Positions 44,305 through 53,314 of a DNA stretch of 64,000 bases are shown piece by piece. The DNA lies in NCBI RefSeq assembly GCF_016427535.1, contig NZ_JAELXV010000002.1, positions 186,001 to 250,000 of the forward strand, written 5' to 3'. The stretch comes from Hymenobacter sp. BT559 (GTDB lineage Bacteria; Bacteroidota; Bacteroidia; Cytophagales; Hymenobacteraceae). A program made the position numbers and the translations under genes. The notes beneath the pieces were generated by a model. It saw nothing but the letters and a program-made list of their open reading frames with translations, did not search any database and was not told the origin of the DNA. Positions within the stretch are counted from its first letter, which is position 1. Each line of letters begins with the position of its first letter.

Positions 44305-46098
44305 TTATTTGATTTCCAACACCATAGCCGCCAGCGGGGCCAAGGTCAGCTTGAGGTCGGTTTGGGGTTCGCCGCCATTCAGCAGGTCGCGGTAGGTGTG
44401 CGGGCGCTTGGGGTCGAGGCCTAGGCGCTGCTGCACCTCGTTCGGGAGGAGCAGGATAGGGCGGTAAGTCTGGGTGTCGCTGAAATTGACCACTACCAGC
44501 ACCTTTTGGCCCGCCGTGTAGCGCAAGAAGGCGTAGAGCTTGTGCTGGTCGTACTCCTTGCTGAGGTTGTTGGCATCCTGCAGCTCGTAGAACTGGCCCT
44601 TACGGATGGCCTCGCTGCTGCCCGCCAGCGTCAGCAGGCGCTTGTAGAAGTCGTGTAGTTGCTTCTGGGCCGGGCTCAGCTTGGCGCCGTCAAACTTGCC
44701 TTGGTTCATCCATTTCTGGTGCTCGGGCATGCCCCAGTAGTCGAAGAGCGTGGTGCGGCCGTCGCCGGTGTTAAAGCCGGGTACGCCGTGGGCGGGCTCG
44801 GCCACGTCCTGGCCCATGTAGAGCATCACGGGTCCCGAACCTAGGGTGGCCGACACAGTCATGGCCGGGATAGCGCGGCGCGGGTCGGTAGCAAATTCCT
44901 TGGAGGCAATACGCTGCTCATCATGGTTTTCCAGGAAGCGCAGCATCTGCGAGCCGTAGCCGCGGCTCTCGGTTTTCCAGACGTGGGTGATGTCCTCGGT
45001 ATTGCCTTCCTGGCGCATCAGGCGGCGCAGGCCGTCGTAGAGGCCCACTTTGTCGTAGAGAAAATCGAAGTGGCCCTTGGTGAAGTAAGTGCCGTATTCC
45101 TTGGGGTTATAAGCCTCACCGATGAAAACGATGCCGGGACGTACCTGCTTTATCTGCGGAATAACCCAGGCCCAAAACTCGACGGGTACCATCTCGGCCA
45201 TGTCGCAGCGGAAGCCATCGACGTTCTTCTTGGCCCAGAACACTAGGATGTCCTTCATCTTGAGCCAGGTATCGGGTACTGGCTCAAAGTAGGTTTTGCG
45301 GCCATTCTGATAATCGACGCCGTAGTTGAGCTTAATGGTTTCAAACCAGTCATCGACGGTGGGCGCGGCCGTAAACACATCGTTGCCGGTGGCTTTGGCC
45401 GGAAACTCGTCGTATTTGTGGTCTTCGCGCGGGCCTTGTAGGGGACCTAGGGGCTGGTAGCCAGCCGGCACTTCGAAGCGCTTGCCGGGCACGTAGTAGA
45501 AGTTGTTGTTGGGCGCAAAGGCCTTGGTATTGTCGTCCTTCGCGCCTAGGTCTGCTACACCGGCAGGTTTGGAAGTAGACTTGTAAGAGCGGGCTACATG
45601 GTTCGGGATGAAGTCGATAATAACCTTGAGGCCGTGGGCATGGGTGCGCTTCACGAGGGCCTCAAACTCGGCGAGGCGGGTCTGAGGTGTGGTGGCCAGG
45701 TCGGGGTCCACGTTGTAGTAGTCACGGATAGCGTAGGGCGAGCCGGCGCGACCTTTCACCACGTCGGCATCGTCGGCGGGCAGGCCGGGGTAGGGCGTCA
45801 TGGTGGCGTGTTCGAGCACGCCGGTGTACCACACGTGCGACACGCCTAGGCCCTTTATTTTGGTCAGGGCCAGGTCGTTGATGTCGTTGAACTTGCCGCA
45901 GCCGTTTTCCTGAATAGTGCCGTAAGTTTTGTTGAGGGCTACCTTGTTGCCGAATAACCGCGGTAACATCTGGTAGATAATGAGCTTATTATCTACTGGG
46001 GTTTCGTTGGTGGTATTCGGGTCGTTAGGAGTCTGGGCCACGAGCGGAAGGGCTGAAGCGGCCAGCAGCAAGCTGGCCGCTAAGGTGAAAAATCTCAT
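44305..46098 (-). CDS. Exported GH13 alpha-amylase family enzyme
   Basis: 597 residues with a signal peptide (MRFFTLAASLLLAASALPLVAQ), so periplasmic. All GH13 regions are present: VIIDFIPNHVAR (region I), GFRCDMAEMVP (region II, nucleophile Asp), FIGEAYN (region III, acid Glu), FLENHDEQR (region IV). A C-terminal beta domain ends the protein (VVVNFSDTQTYRP...). It should hydrolyse alpha-1,4-glucans or maltodextrins. It starts only 9 bases after the neighbouring GH13 gene's stop (46108), so they form one transcription unit read from 48000 downwards, followed by the MFS transporter. Confidence 0.92.
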   Translation of the reverse strand: MRFFTLAASLLLAASALPLVAQTPNDPNTTNETPVDNKLIIYQMLPRLFGNKVALNKTYGTIQENGCGKFNDINDLALTKIKGLGVSHVWYTGVLEHATMTPYPGLPADDADVVKGRAGSPYAIRDYYNVDPDLATTPQTRLAEFEALVKRTHAHGLKVIIDFIPNHVARSYKSTSKPAGVADLGAKDDNTKAFAPNNNFYYVPGKRFEVPAGYQPLGPLQGPREDHKYDEFPAKATGNDVFTAAPTVDDWFETIKLNYGVDYQNGRKTYFEPVPDTWLKMKDILVFWAKKNVDGFRCDMAEMVPVEFWAWVIPQIKQVRPGIVFIGEAYNPKEYGTYFTKGHFDFLYDKVGLYDGLRRLMRQEGNTEDITHVWKTESRGYGSQMLRFLENHDEQRIASKEFATDPRRAIPAMTVSATLGSGPVMLYMGQDVAEPAHGVPGFNTGDGRTTLFDYWGMPEHQKWMNQGKFDGAKLSPAQKQLHDFYKRLLTLAGSSEAIRKGQFYELQDANNLSKEYDQHKLYAFLRYTAGQKVLVVVNFSDTQTYRPILLLPNEVQQRLGLDPKRPHTYRDLLNGGEPQTDLKLTLAPLAAMVLEIK

Positions 46099-46107
46099 AA
46101 GTAGGGT

Positions 46108-48000
46108 CTACTTACGCAATTCTACCACCCAAGCTGTGTGCGCGGGCACCTTCAGGGTCTTCAAGTCAGAAATAGCGGCCCCGCTCACTACCTCGGTTCC
46201 AGTCGAAAAGCCCTGTGTGCGCTCCGCATAGCGCGTGCCATCCACCGTTTTCTCCTCTTTGGTGTTGTTGGCAATGACCATCACGCACTCCCCGTCATTG
46301 TAGCGGAAATAGGTGTACACGCCATCCTGCGGCAGAAACTGCATGAGCTTGCCGCTCGACAGCACCGGGTGCGATTTGCGGTAGTTCGCCAGCTTGCTCA
46401 CGTAGTCGAAGGCCTCACCAGCCTGGCCTGGCCGCGACACGAAGTAGTTCTTCTTGTCGCCGGCCCAGCCACCGGGGAAGTCCTCACGCACCTTGCCATC
46501 GGGGTCCGAGAAGTTCTTCATCAGCACCTCGGTGCCGTAGTAAAGCTGCGGTGTGCCGCGCAAAGTGAGCAGCCAGGCAATACCCATCTTAAATTTGGCG
46601 AAGTCTTCGCCAATGACGGAATAAAAGCGGCTCATGTCGTGGTTGTCGAGGAAGGGCACGTTGCGCGTGGCGTCCACGTACATCCAATCGCCCTGCAAGG
46701 AGCGATAGAGCTTGGTGAGGTCGCCGCTATTCAGCGCGTCGCTGATGCCGAAGCATATTTGGAAGTCGAGCACACCCGGCAGGTTCGACTTGAAGCCGTT
46801 AACGGGCGGAAAAATATTCTGCGCAAAAAACGCCTGCTCGGCCTCCGTGCCCTCCCAGGCCTCGCCAAACAGCGCTAGCTTGGGGTACTCCTCCTGAATA
46901 GCCTTGCCCCAGTCCATCAAGAATTTAGGGTCTGAGTAGGGGTAGGTGTCGATGCGGTAGCCATCGAGTCCCGTCGTCTCGACCCACCACAGGAAATTCT
47001 GAATCAAATACTGAGATACCAGCGGGTTGCCTTGGTTGACATCGGGCATGGAGGTGTCAAACCAGCCATCGTTGAATAGCTTATAGTCACGCTTCGAGCC
47101 GTAGGGGTCGTTGAGTGGGTAAGCGTTGTAGTTCGAGCGTGTGAAAGAAGGGAAAGCGTGAAACCAGTCGGCCGCCGGCTTATCCAGGAACAAGTGGTGG
47201 TAGCTGCCCCAGTGGTTGAGCACGATATCCTGAATCACCTTAAGCCCCTGGTTGTGCGCATTTTTCACAAACTGCACGTATTCTTGGTTGGTGCCGTAGC
47301 GTGGGTCTACCTTGTAGCAGTCCGTGACTGCGTAGCCGTGGTAGCTCGCCTTGGGCATGTCGTTCTCAATAATGGGCGTGGGCCAGATGGCCGTGGCGCC
47401 CAACTGCTTGATGTACGCAAAGTGGTTTTCGATGCCCTTGAGGTCGCCGCCGTGGCGGGCGTACATCGAGTCGCGGCTCATGCGCGGGGCGCGAGTACCC
47501 TTCACCACGTCGTTTTTGGGGTTGCCGTTCGAGAAACGGTCGGGCATCAGGAAGTAAATAAAATCGGCCTGGGTGAGGCCCTGCACCCGCGCCGGGTCTT
47601 GGTTGCGCGAGCGTAGCTCGTAATTGTAGGTAAAGCTTTTGTTACCCTTAAACTGAAGCTTGAGCTGGCCGGGCTGCGCCTGCGGGCTGATGGTGAGATT
47701 CACCACCAGGTAGTTGGGGCTTTCGAGCTTTTGAAATCCATCGAGCGTGACGCCGGGATAAGTAGCCAGGCTCACTTGGCTGCTGGCAATGCCGGGCGCG
47801 TTTACCAGCAGCTGCACCTTAGGATTTTTCATGCCCACAAACCAGTTGGTGGGGTCGATGCGGGTGATGGGTGCAGCCTTAGCAGCGAGGCGAGTGGGGG
47901 CCGCGGCCGGGCCAGGGGCCGGGGCGCCGGCCCACGCCATGGTGGGCAGCAAGCAGGCGGTCAGAGCAGCCGTGCGCAGCGAGGAAGAGAGCTGGGACAT
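46108..48000 (-). CDS. Exported GH13 enzyme, neopullulanase/cyclomaltodextrinase type (SusA-like)
   Basis: 630 residues. Signal peptide (TAALTACLLPTMAWA), then an N-terminal starch-binding-like domain (about 35-135, starting ITRIDPTNWFVGMKNPKVQL), then the GH13 barrel: VIQDIVLNHWG (region I), GYRIDTYPY (region II, nucleophile Asp), LFGEAWE (region III), FLDNHDMSR (region IV). IDPTNWFVGMK and the SusA-like order indicate the neopullulanase type that cuts maltodextrins, pullulan or cyclodextrins in the periplasm. It is the first gene of the GH13-GH13-MFS unit and is divergent from the GT35 gene at 48222. Confidence 0.92.
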   Translation of the reverse strand: MSQLSSSLRTAALTACLLPTMAWAGAPAPGPAAAPTRLAAKAAPITRIDPTNWFVGMKNPKVQLLVNAPGIASSQVSLATYPGVTLDGFQKLESPNYLVVNLTISPQAQPGQLKLQFKGNKSFTYNYELRSRNQDPARVQGLTQADFIYFLMPDRFSNGNPKNDVVKGTRAPRMSRDSMYARHGGDLKGIENHFAYIKQLGATAIWPTPIIENDMPKASYHGYAVTDCYKVDPRYGTNQEYVQFVKNAHNQGLKVIQDIVLNHWGSYHHLFLDKPAADWFHAFPSFTRSNYNAYPLNDPYGSKRDYKLFNDGWFDTSMPDVNQGNPLVSQYLIQNFLWWVETTGLDGYRIDTYPYSDPKFLMDWGKAIQEEYPKLALFGEAWEGTEAEQAFFAQNIFPPVNGFKSNLPGVLDFQICFGISDALNSGDLTKLYRSLQGDWMYVDATRNVPFLDNHDMSRFYSVIGEDFAKFKMGIAWLLTLRGTPQLYYGTEVLMKNFSDPDGKVREDFPGGWAGDKKNYFVSRPGQAGEAFDYVSKLANYRKSHPVLSSGKLMQFLPQDGVYTYFRYNDGECVMVIANNTKEEKTVDGTRYAERTQGFSTGTEVVSGAAISDLKTLKVPAHTAWVVELRK

Positions 48001-48221
48001 AGGGTAGGGAAGTGGGGAAGCGAAAAGATAATCGGCCAGGTAGCTAGCCGCTCGGCAAAGTACGGCAGGCAGCTTCGGAATCGTTTTCGGAAAACAACTT
48101 TTGCCCGTACTTGCGTCGCCAAACCCAATCTATACGTAGGCGCAAAAGCTTGCGCAAAGCTTTCCTTTGCATCCATCAACACCCCTAACCGGCAGGCTGC
48201 TACCTGCTTCATTCTTTCCCT

Positions 48222-49865
48222 ATGGCATTTCAGTTTAAGGCCCCCGCGCCAGCCGCCAAGTACAAAACGCCCGTGGCGTACTTCTCGATGGAGTTTGCCC
48301 TCGACCAAGCCCTCAAGTCGTATTCGGGCGGCTTGGGCTTTTTGGCCGGCTCGCACATGCGCTCGGCCTACGAGCTCAAGCAAAACCTCATCGGCATCGG
48401 CATTTTGTGGACCTACGGCTACTACGACCAGGTGCGCGATGCCGACCAAACCATGAAGCCGGCCTTTATCGAGAAGAACTACTCTTTTCTGCAAGACACG
48501 AGCATCGTGTTCCCCATCATCATCCACGATGCCGAGGTGCACGTGAAGGCGCTGTACTTGGCGCCCGAGACGTTTGGCACGGCGCCCATGTTCTTCCTCA
48601 CCACTGATATTGAGGAGAATGACTTTATCTCGCGTACCATTTCGCACCACCTCTACGACCCGGACACGGCTGCTCGCGTGGCCCAAAGCATGCTGCTGGG
48701 CATTGGTGGCGGCAAGCTGCTCGACGTCCTAGGTCGCCAAACCGACATCTACCACCTCAACGAGGGCCACGGCCTGCCGCTGGCGTTTTACCTCTACGAG
48801 AAGCACGGCCGCAACCTAGGCGAGGTGCAGAAGCGTCTGGTTTTCACGACCCACACGCCCGAGCTGGCCGGCAACGAAGAGCACCCCATGGCGCTGCTCC
48901 AGAAAATGTCGTTCTTCTGTGGCGTGCCCGAACAGGAGATTCGACAGGTAGCCCGTGTGGAAGGCGATTCGCTCAACTATACCCTCACCGCCCTGCGCTT
49001 TGCCCGCAAGGCCAACGGCGTGAGCAAGGTACACGGCCGCGTGGCCAACGAAATGTGGGGCCACTATGAAGGAATCTGCCCCATCATTTCCATCACCAAC
49101 GCCCAAAATGGCACCTACTGGCGCGACCCGCAGCTGGCCGCCGCCCTCAAGGGCAAGGACGATGCCGCCCTGCTGGCCCGCAAAAAGGAGCTGAAAAAGG
49201 AGCTGTTCAAGACCGTGGCCGACCAAACCGGCACGCTGCTCGACCCCGAGGTGCTGACCATCGTGTGGGCCCGCCGCTTCGCCGCCTACAAGCGCGCCGA
49301 CCTCATCCTGCGTGATTTTGAGAAATTTGAGAAGCTCGTGACCAACGACGAGCGCCCCGTGCAAGTTATCTGGGCCGGCAAGCCCTACCCGAAAGACCAC
49401 GGCGCCATTGATATTTTTAACAATATCATTAAGACCACTAAGGACTTGAAACGCTGCGCCGTGCTGGTCGGCTACGAGCTAGGGCTGAGCGCCGAGCTCA
49501 AAAAGGGGTCCGACCTGTGGCTGAACACCCCGCGCTACCCCCGCGAGGCCAGCGGCACCAGCGGCATGACCGCCGCCATGAACGCCTGCGTGAGCGTGAG
49601 CATCGCCGACGGCTGGATTCCGGAGTTCGCCAAAGACGGCGAAAACTGCTTCATCATCGAGCACGCCGACGAGACGCTCCCCGAAAATGAGAAGGATACC
49701 ATCGAGGCTAACACGCTGTACAACGTACTCGAGAAGGCCGTAGCGCTCTACTACGATAAGCCTGAGCAATTCACCAAAATCCGCAAGGCGGCGATGAAAG
49801 ACGTGGAGCCCACATTCGAGAGCGGCCGCATGGCCAAAGAGTACTACGAGCAGCTATACAAATAG
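48222..49865 (+). CDS. Alpha-glucan phosphorylase-like GT35 protein lacking the PLP lysine
   Basis: 547 residues, cytosolic. It aligns throughout with short alpha-glucan phosphorylases: YFSMEFALDQALKSYSGGLG near the N-terminus, HLNEGHG, VFTTHTP, WARRFAAYKRADL (phosphate-site Arg and Lys), VIWAGKPYP, and DLWLNTPR. In the cofactor motif, EASGT-x-x-M-K in normal enzymes, this protein reads EASGTSGMTAAMN, so Thr450 stands where the Schiff-base Lys for pyridoxal phosphate should be. The DNA there is clear (ATG ACC GCC). It may therefore not be a classical phosphorylase; a PLP-free transferase, a regulatory glucan-binding protein or a lineage-specific variant are possible. It is divergent from the GH13 operon and has its own terminator at 49955. 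Confidence 0.85.
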   Translation: MAFQFKAPAPAAKYKTPVAYFSMEFALDQALKSYSGGLGFLAGSHMRSAYELKQNLIGIGILWTYGYYDQVRDADQTMKPAFIEKNYSFLQDTSIVFPIIIHDAEVHVKALYLAPETFGTAPMFFLTTDIEENDFISRTISHHLYDPDTAARVAQSMLLGIGGGKLLDVLGRQTDIYHLNEGHGLPLAFYLYEKHGRNLGEVQKRLVFTTHTPELAGNEEHPMALLQKMSFFCGVPEQEIRQVARVEGDSLNYTLTALRFARKANGVSKVHGRVANEMWGHYEGICPIISITNAQNGTYWRDPQLAAALKGKDDAALLARKKELKKELFKTVADQTGTLLDPEVLTIVWARRFAAYKRADLILRDFEKFEKLVTNDERPVQVIWAGKPYPKDHGAIDIFNNIIKTTKDLKRCAVLVGYELGLSAELKKGSDLWLNTPRYPREASGTSGMTAAMNACVSVSIADGWIPEFAKDGENCFIIEHADETLPENEKDTIEANTLYNVLEKAVALYYDKPEQFTKIRKAAMKDVEPTFESGRMAKEYYEQLYK

Positions 49866-50098
49866 ACCGCAGATTCAAACGGATTAAACGGATTTCGCAG
49901 ATACGCCCGGCTGCGCTGGGCTGACTCGTTCTCTTTCGTTTTTTTGCGTTGCCCAAAAAGCCGCCTTTGGGCGGCTTTTTTTCGTATAACTGGGTAGCTG
50001 CAACATTGCCAGGCAATGGCAAAATCCTGGCGTCAGCTTAGTCAGCCGCGCCAGCGGCGTATCTGCGAAATCCGTTTAATCCGTTTGAATCTGCGGTC
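49865..50098. repeat. Long inverted repeat element (40-base perfect arms)
   Basis: The 40-base arm 49865-49904 (beginning GACCGCAGATTCAAACGG) is repeated as an exact complement at 50059-50098. Imperfect pairing extends further inward (GCCCGGCTGCGC / GCGCCAGCGGC). The first base overlaps the G of the GT35 stop codon, and the right end lies 10 bases before the ATG at 50109. The element encloses the GT35 terminator. It looks like an inserted palindromic repeat; no transposase. Confidence 0.8.
49955..49982 (+). terminator. Terminator of the GT35 gene
   Basis: The stem AAAAAGCCGCC/GGCGGCTTTTTTT with loop TTTG, located inside the long inverted repeat. Confidence 0.88.
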
Positions 50099-50108
50099 AA
50101 TCAGTGGT

Positions 50109-50771
50109 ATGTGTGGTCGATATACAGTAATCAGTCCTGCGCCGGCTTTGGCTAAGCGCTTCAATGCGAAAGAAGCCGCCGCGCCCGCGCCTAACTACAA
50201 TGCCGCGCCTTCGCAGGCGCTGCCCATCATTACCAACGCCGCCCCCGGTCAGATTCAGCTCGTGAGCTGGGGCTTGGTGCCGGGCTGGAGCCGCGACCCG
50301 GCTGGCGGACCTAAGCCCATCAACGCCCGCGCCGAAACCCTAGGCGAGAAGCCCAGTTTCCGGCAGCTGCTGGCGCGGCGGCGCTGCCTGGTGCTAGCCG
50401 ATTCATTTTACGAATGGCAGGCCACCGAGCGGGGTAAGATTCCGCACCGCATTTTGCTGAAAAGTGAGGAACCGTTCGCCTTTGCCGGACTCTGGGACGA
50501 GTGGGTCGATAAAGCCTCGGGCGAGGTGCACCCCACCTTTACCATCGTCACTACTGAGCCCAACGAGCTGATGGCTAAGCTACACAATCGCATGCCCGTC
50601 ATCTTGCCCGGTCCCGAAGCCGAGCATGCCTGGCTGGCCGACGACTTGAGCGCGGCCCAGCACCAGCAATTGCTAGTACCCTACGACACGAACTTGATGC
50701 GCGAATACGCCATCACGACGCGGGTAAACTCGCCGGCCCATAACGACCCGGAGGTGCTAGCAGCGGCCTAG
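50109..50771 (+). CDS. SOS response-associated peptidase family protein (SRAP, YedK/HMCES)
   Basis: 220 residues. The family covalently traps abasic sites in single-stranded DNA through the N-terminal cysteine, protecting them from error-prone repair. It starts MCGRYT, with Cys2 exposed after removal of Met, so the ATG at 50109 is fixed by biochemistry; a longer frame reaching back to 50016 would destroy this. Other family blocks are PNYNAAPSQALPII, WGLVPGWS, INARAET, RRCLVLADSFYEW, FAFAGLWDEW, and TEPNELMAKLHNRMPVIL (active-site His). It lies directly after a long palindromic element. Confidence 0.95.
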   Translation: MCGRYTVISPAPALAKRFNAKEAAAPAPNYNAAPSQALPIITNAAPGQIQLVSWGLVPGWSRDPAGGPKPINARAETLGEKPSFRQLLARRRCLVLADSFYEWQATERGKIPHRILLKSEEPFAFAGLWDEWVDKASGEVHPTFTIVTTEPNELMAKLHNRMPVILPGPEAEHAWLADDLSAAQHQQLLVPYDTNLMREYAITTRVNSPAHNDPEVLAAA

Positions 50772-50868
50772 AGCAGGTCAGATTAAAACAGTACTCCTAG
50801 GGTAGCCAGAATGCTTAGTAGCACTTCGGCTGTCCTAGGGATACTGTTTGGCTTTACAGTCCTTCGAT

Positions 50869-53265
50869 TTACAAAGTAGGTTTTACCTCAATGGAAAAGC
50901 TGGTGCTGCCTAGGTGCCCATCAGGAGTCATTCCTTGTGCTACCACCAAGTAGCGGCCGGCTTGGTCGGAGGTGAAAAAATCCAGCGTTTGTGGGTTGTT
51001 GGCCGTTAGGTTCACGGCGGGGTTCCAGTAGAGCAGGTTGCGCAGGTCGGGCAGGCGGCTACGCCGTAGGGCCTCAGTATCGTAGCGCGGGGCATAAAAT
51101 TCGCGAGGTGCCTGTAGCAATTCGTATTCTTCGAGTAGTGCGCGCGAATTGAGAGGGTAGCCCGCTAGGTCGCCTTTATATGTTCTAAAGCTTACGACGC
51201 CTTCAAACATCTGCTGCCCGCTGAGGTAGCGGCTATCTACCACATCAAGGGTTTTTATTTTGAGCGGGTCGAAGGCCAGCAGTTGGTTGAGGTCAAAAAC
51301 CGGTAGGCCATCGAGTAGCGTGAGCGGGTTTTCTTGCAGTATCAGGTGGCGCAGCCGGTCCGTTACCAAGAAGTGAAAGCCATCCTTGCGCTTGCGCACT
51401 AGCACGCCAGGCACGTACTCGCGCATCACGTCTTCGAGCGTAGAAAAGCGCGTGTAGTCGTCGAGGCGATAGTGCTCGGTAGCGCGGCCGTAGAAGGCTA
51501 CCGTATCGAGCGGAACGGCTGTGTAGCGTGGCGACGTTGGAAAAGCTTGCTGCACTTGCGCCTGCAGCAGGCGCTCATTGAGCGAGCCAGCCCAGGGGCG
51601 CGTGAGCGGCGGCAGGCCGGGTGCAGCCGGGCCACCTCCGACTGTGAAAGGACTTAGCAGCTCTACGCGAACGGTGCTGTCGAGGGCCGGATTGGTTTGG
51701 AGCACCAGCTTGCGCAGGCCATACGCTTGGGGTAGCTCATACTGCACCAGTCCATCGGCATGGCTGGTAGCGCTGCTAAACCAGAATGAGTGGCCTGGCA
51801 GCGATAGGTAAGCGGGAATGCCCGACGCGGGAGCGCCCGTGCTCTGGCGCACTCGCCCTTGCAGCAGGTAGCCGTTAACCTCGGGCGGGTAGGCTACCGC
51901 GGGGGCCTTGCCAGCGAGTACGTCATCCCAGCGAAAGCGCCGCCAGCCTTGCGTCAGCATCAGGTTATCGGCCGCTTGGTCGGCTACCGCACTCGAGTCG
52001 CGCAAATAGTAGCCAGCATCTTCGATAAAGCCCCGTAGGTCGGCGGCCAGCAGCAAGTAGCTGCTAATGTCGGCAGGCGTGCTAGTGGCCAGTGAGTCGA
52101 GTCGATACACGGCCAGCGAAAGCGCGGCTGGTTGGGGGGCGCTCACTTTTAGCTGCACCTGGCTGCGCAAGCCCGCTACCTGGGTCGAGGCGCTACCCTG
52201 CACCGCCAGCAGTTGAGAAGGTGTAGGCCGCCGGAAATGCAGCCGCTCGGCCACCGGCTGCCGGCCGCTGAATAGCGTAAGGTGCGTGATGCCCGGTCGC
52301 AGCTGCCGCTTGTTAATGGTAAAGGTGGCCCGGCCATTGAGCAGATTTGCTTCGGCGGCTACCACCACTTGCTGGCCCGTATGGGCCAGCAGCCGCAGTG
52401 GCTCGGCAGGTCGGGTTTGCTTGGCTTGCACTGCCACCGAGAGCTCGGTAGGGCTCTTGTCGGTTACGCGTAGCGCAAAGCCTTGCTCGGCCACGGTGGG
52501 CAGCTTACTGGTGATGACTGCCCCGCCTGGCAGTCGTACGGTAGCCGTGTAGGCACCGCCCGCGGCAGTAGGGGTAAGCAAAAAGCTGCCTAGGCCATTG
52601 CGTAGCGTTTGGAAGGTGGCAACTGTGGCCCCGCTGGCTGTGGCTACAGTGCCGCTAGCAGCCACGCTGCGGCCCTGCCGGTCGGTGATTTTAAAGCCCA
52701 CCCGACCTTGCAAGTCTTGCACTAACTGCCCACCCTCGGGGAAGAACTGTACCTCATAGGCCGGCCCGGACACGGGTGCAGTTGCGGGCCACGCTTGCTG
52801 GGTGTTCACGACCGTGATGGGGCACTGAAAGTAAAAATCGGGCCCGGCATTTTTCATCCAGTTGGTGTAGGCGCGCACCACGTAGCGCCCCGTAGCCAGC
52901 TCGGCCGGCAGCTCTAGCGAGCCCTGGCCCATAGCCTGCACCAGCCCGATTTTAGCTTGCAGTACGGGGCGCTGCGCAGCATCCAGCACTTCTACATACG
53001 CCACCTTGCTCAAAGACAGCGGCCGGTGGTAAGTGCCATCCACTGCATAAGCCTTAAACCACAGCGTTTCGCCGGCCACGTAGGTGGGGCGGTCGAGGTG
53101 CAGGTACAGCTGCTCGGTCAGCGCCTGGCGGCTATACTGCTCAAAGCGCTGGCTTAGGTCAGTGATGGGGTCGGCTGGTTGGGCGTGGCCGAGCGCGGCG
53201 GTCCCTAGGTGCAGCATCAGGAGCAAGCCACTGGCCCTGAGTAGTTGCGAGGTAGAAGAAGGCAC
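50869..53265 (-). CDS. Large exported protein with macroglobulin-like domain and TonB-plug-like C-terminal part
   Basis: 798 residues. Signal peptide (ending GHAQP), then a macroglobulin-like N-terminal domain typical of Bacteroidota surface proteins (LYLHLDRPTYVAGETLWFKAY, about 50-70; VVRAYTNWMKN). Several beta domains follow. The C-terminal part has a plug-like stretch (TLEDVMREYVPGVLVRKRKDGFHFLV, LTLLDGLPVFDLNQLLAFDPLKIKTLDVVDSRY), similar to the plug of TonB receptors, but no following barrel. It is the last gene of the TonB receptor/DUF4249 operon (49-base gap). It may help substrate capture at the cell surface; the exact function is unknown. Confidence 0.78.
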   Translation of the reverse strand: MPSSTSQLLRASGLLLMLHLGTAALGHAQPADPITDLSQRFEQYSRQALTEQLYLHLDRPTYVAGETLWFKAYAVDGTYHRPLSLSKVAYVEVLDAAQRPVLQAKIGLVQAMGQGSLELPAELATGRYVVRAYTNWMKNAGPDFYFQCPITVVNTQQAWPATAPVSGPAYEVQFFPEGGQLVQDLQGRVGFKITDRQGRSVAASGTVATASGATVATFQTLRNGLGSFLLTPTAAGGAYTATVRLPGGAVITSKLPTVAEQGFALRVTDKSPTELSVAVQAKQTRPAEPLRLLAHTGQQVVVAAEANLLNGRATFTINKRQLRPGITHLTLFSGRQPVAERLHFRRPTPSQLLAVQGSASTQVAGLRSQVQLKVSAPQPAALSLAVYRLDSLATSTPADISSYLLLAADLRGFIEDAGYYLRDSSAVADQAADNLMLTQGWRRFRWDDVLAGKAPAVAYPPEVNGYLLQGRVRQSTGAPASGIPAYLSLPGHSFWFSSATSHADGLVQYELPQAYGLRKLVLQTNPALDSTVRVELLSPFTVGGGPAAPGLPPLTRPWAGSLNERLLQAQVQQAFPTSPRYTAVPLDTVAFYGRATEHYRLDDYTRFSTLEDVMREYVPGVLVRKRKDGFHFLVTDRLRHLILQENPLTLLDGLPVFDLNQLLAFDPLKIKTLDVVDSRYLSGQQMFEGVVSFRTYKGDLAGYPLNSRALLEEYELLQAPREFYAPRYDTEALRRSRLPDLRNLLYWNPAVNLTANNPQTLDFFTSDQAGRYLVVAQGMTPDGHLGSTSFSIEVKPTL

Positions 53266-53314
53266 TTAGTTCGCAGGAAAGAGAGTGGGAGAAACAGCCA
53301 GCCAGAAGTGGCCG

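Noticed and set aside
48222..49865. GT35 gene as a pseudogene because of the missing PLP lysine
   Set aside because: The frame is full length and all other family motifs are intact, so a single substitution is better read as altered function or a lineage variant.
50016..50108. Upstream extension of the SRAP gene
   Set aside because: SRAP proteins need Cys at position 2 (MCGRY). The extension is translated palindromic repeat sequence.
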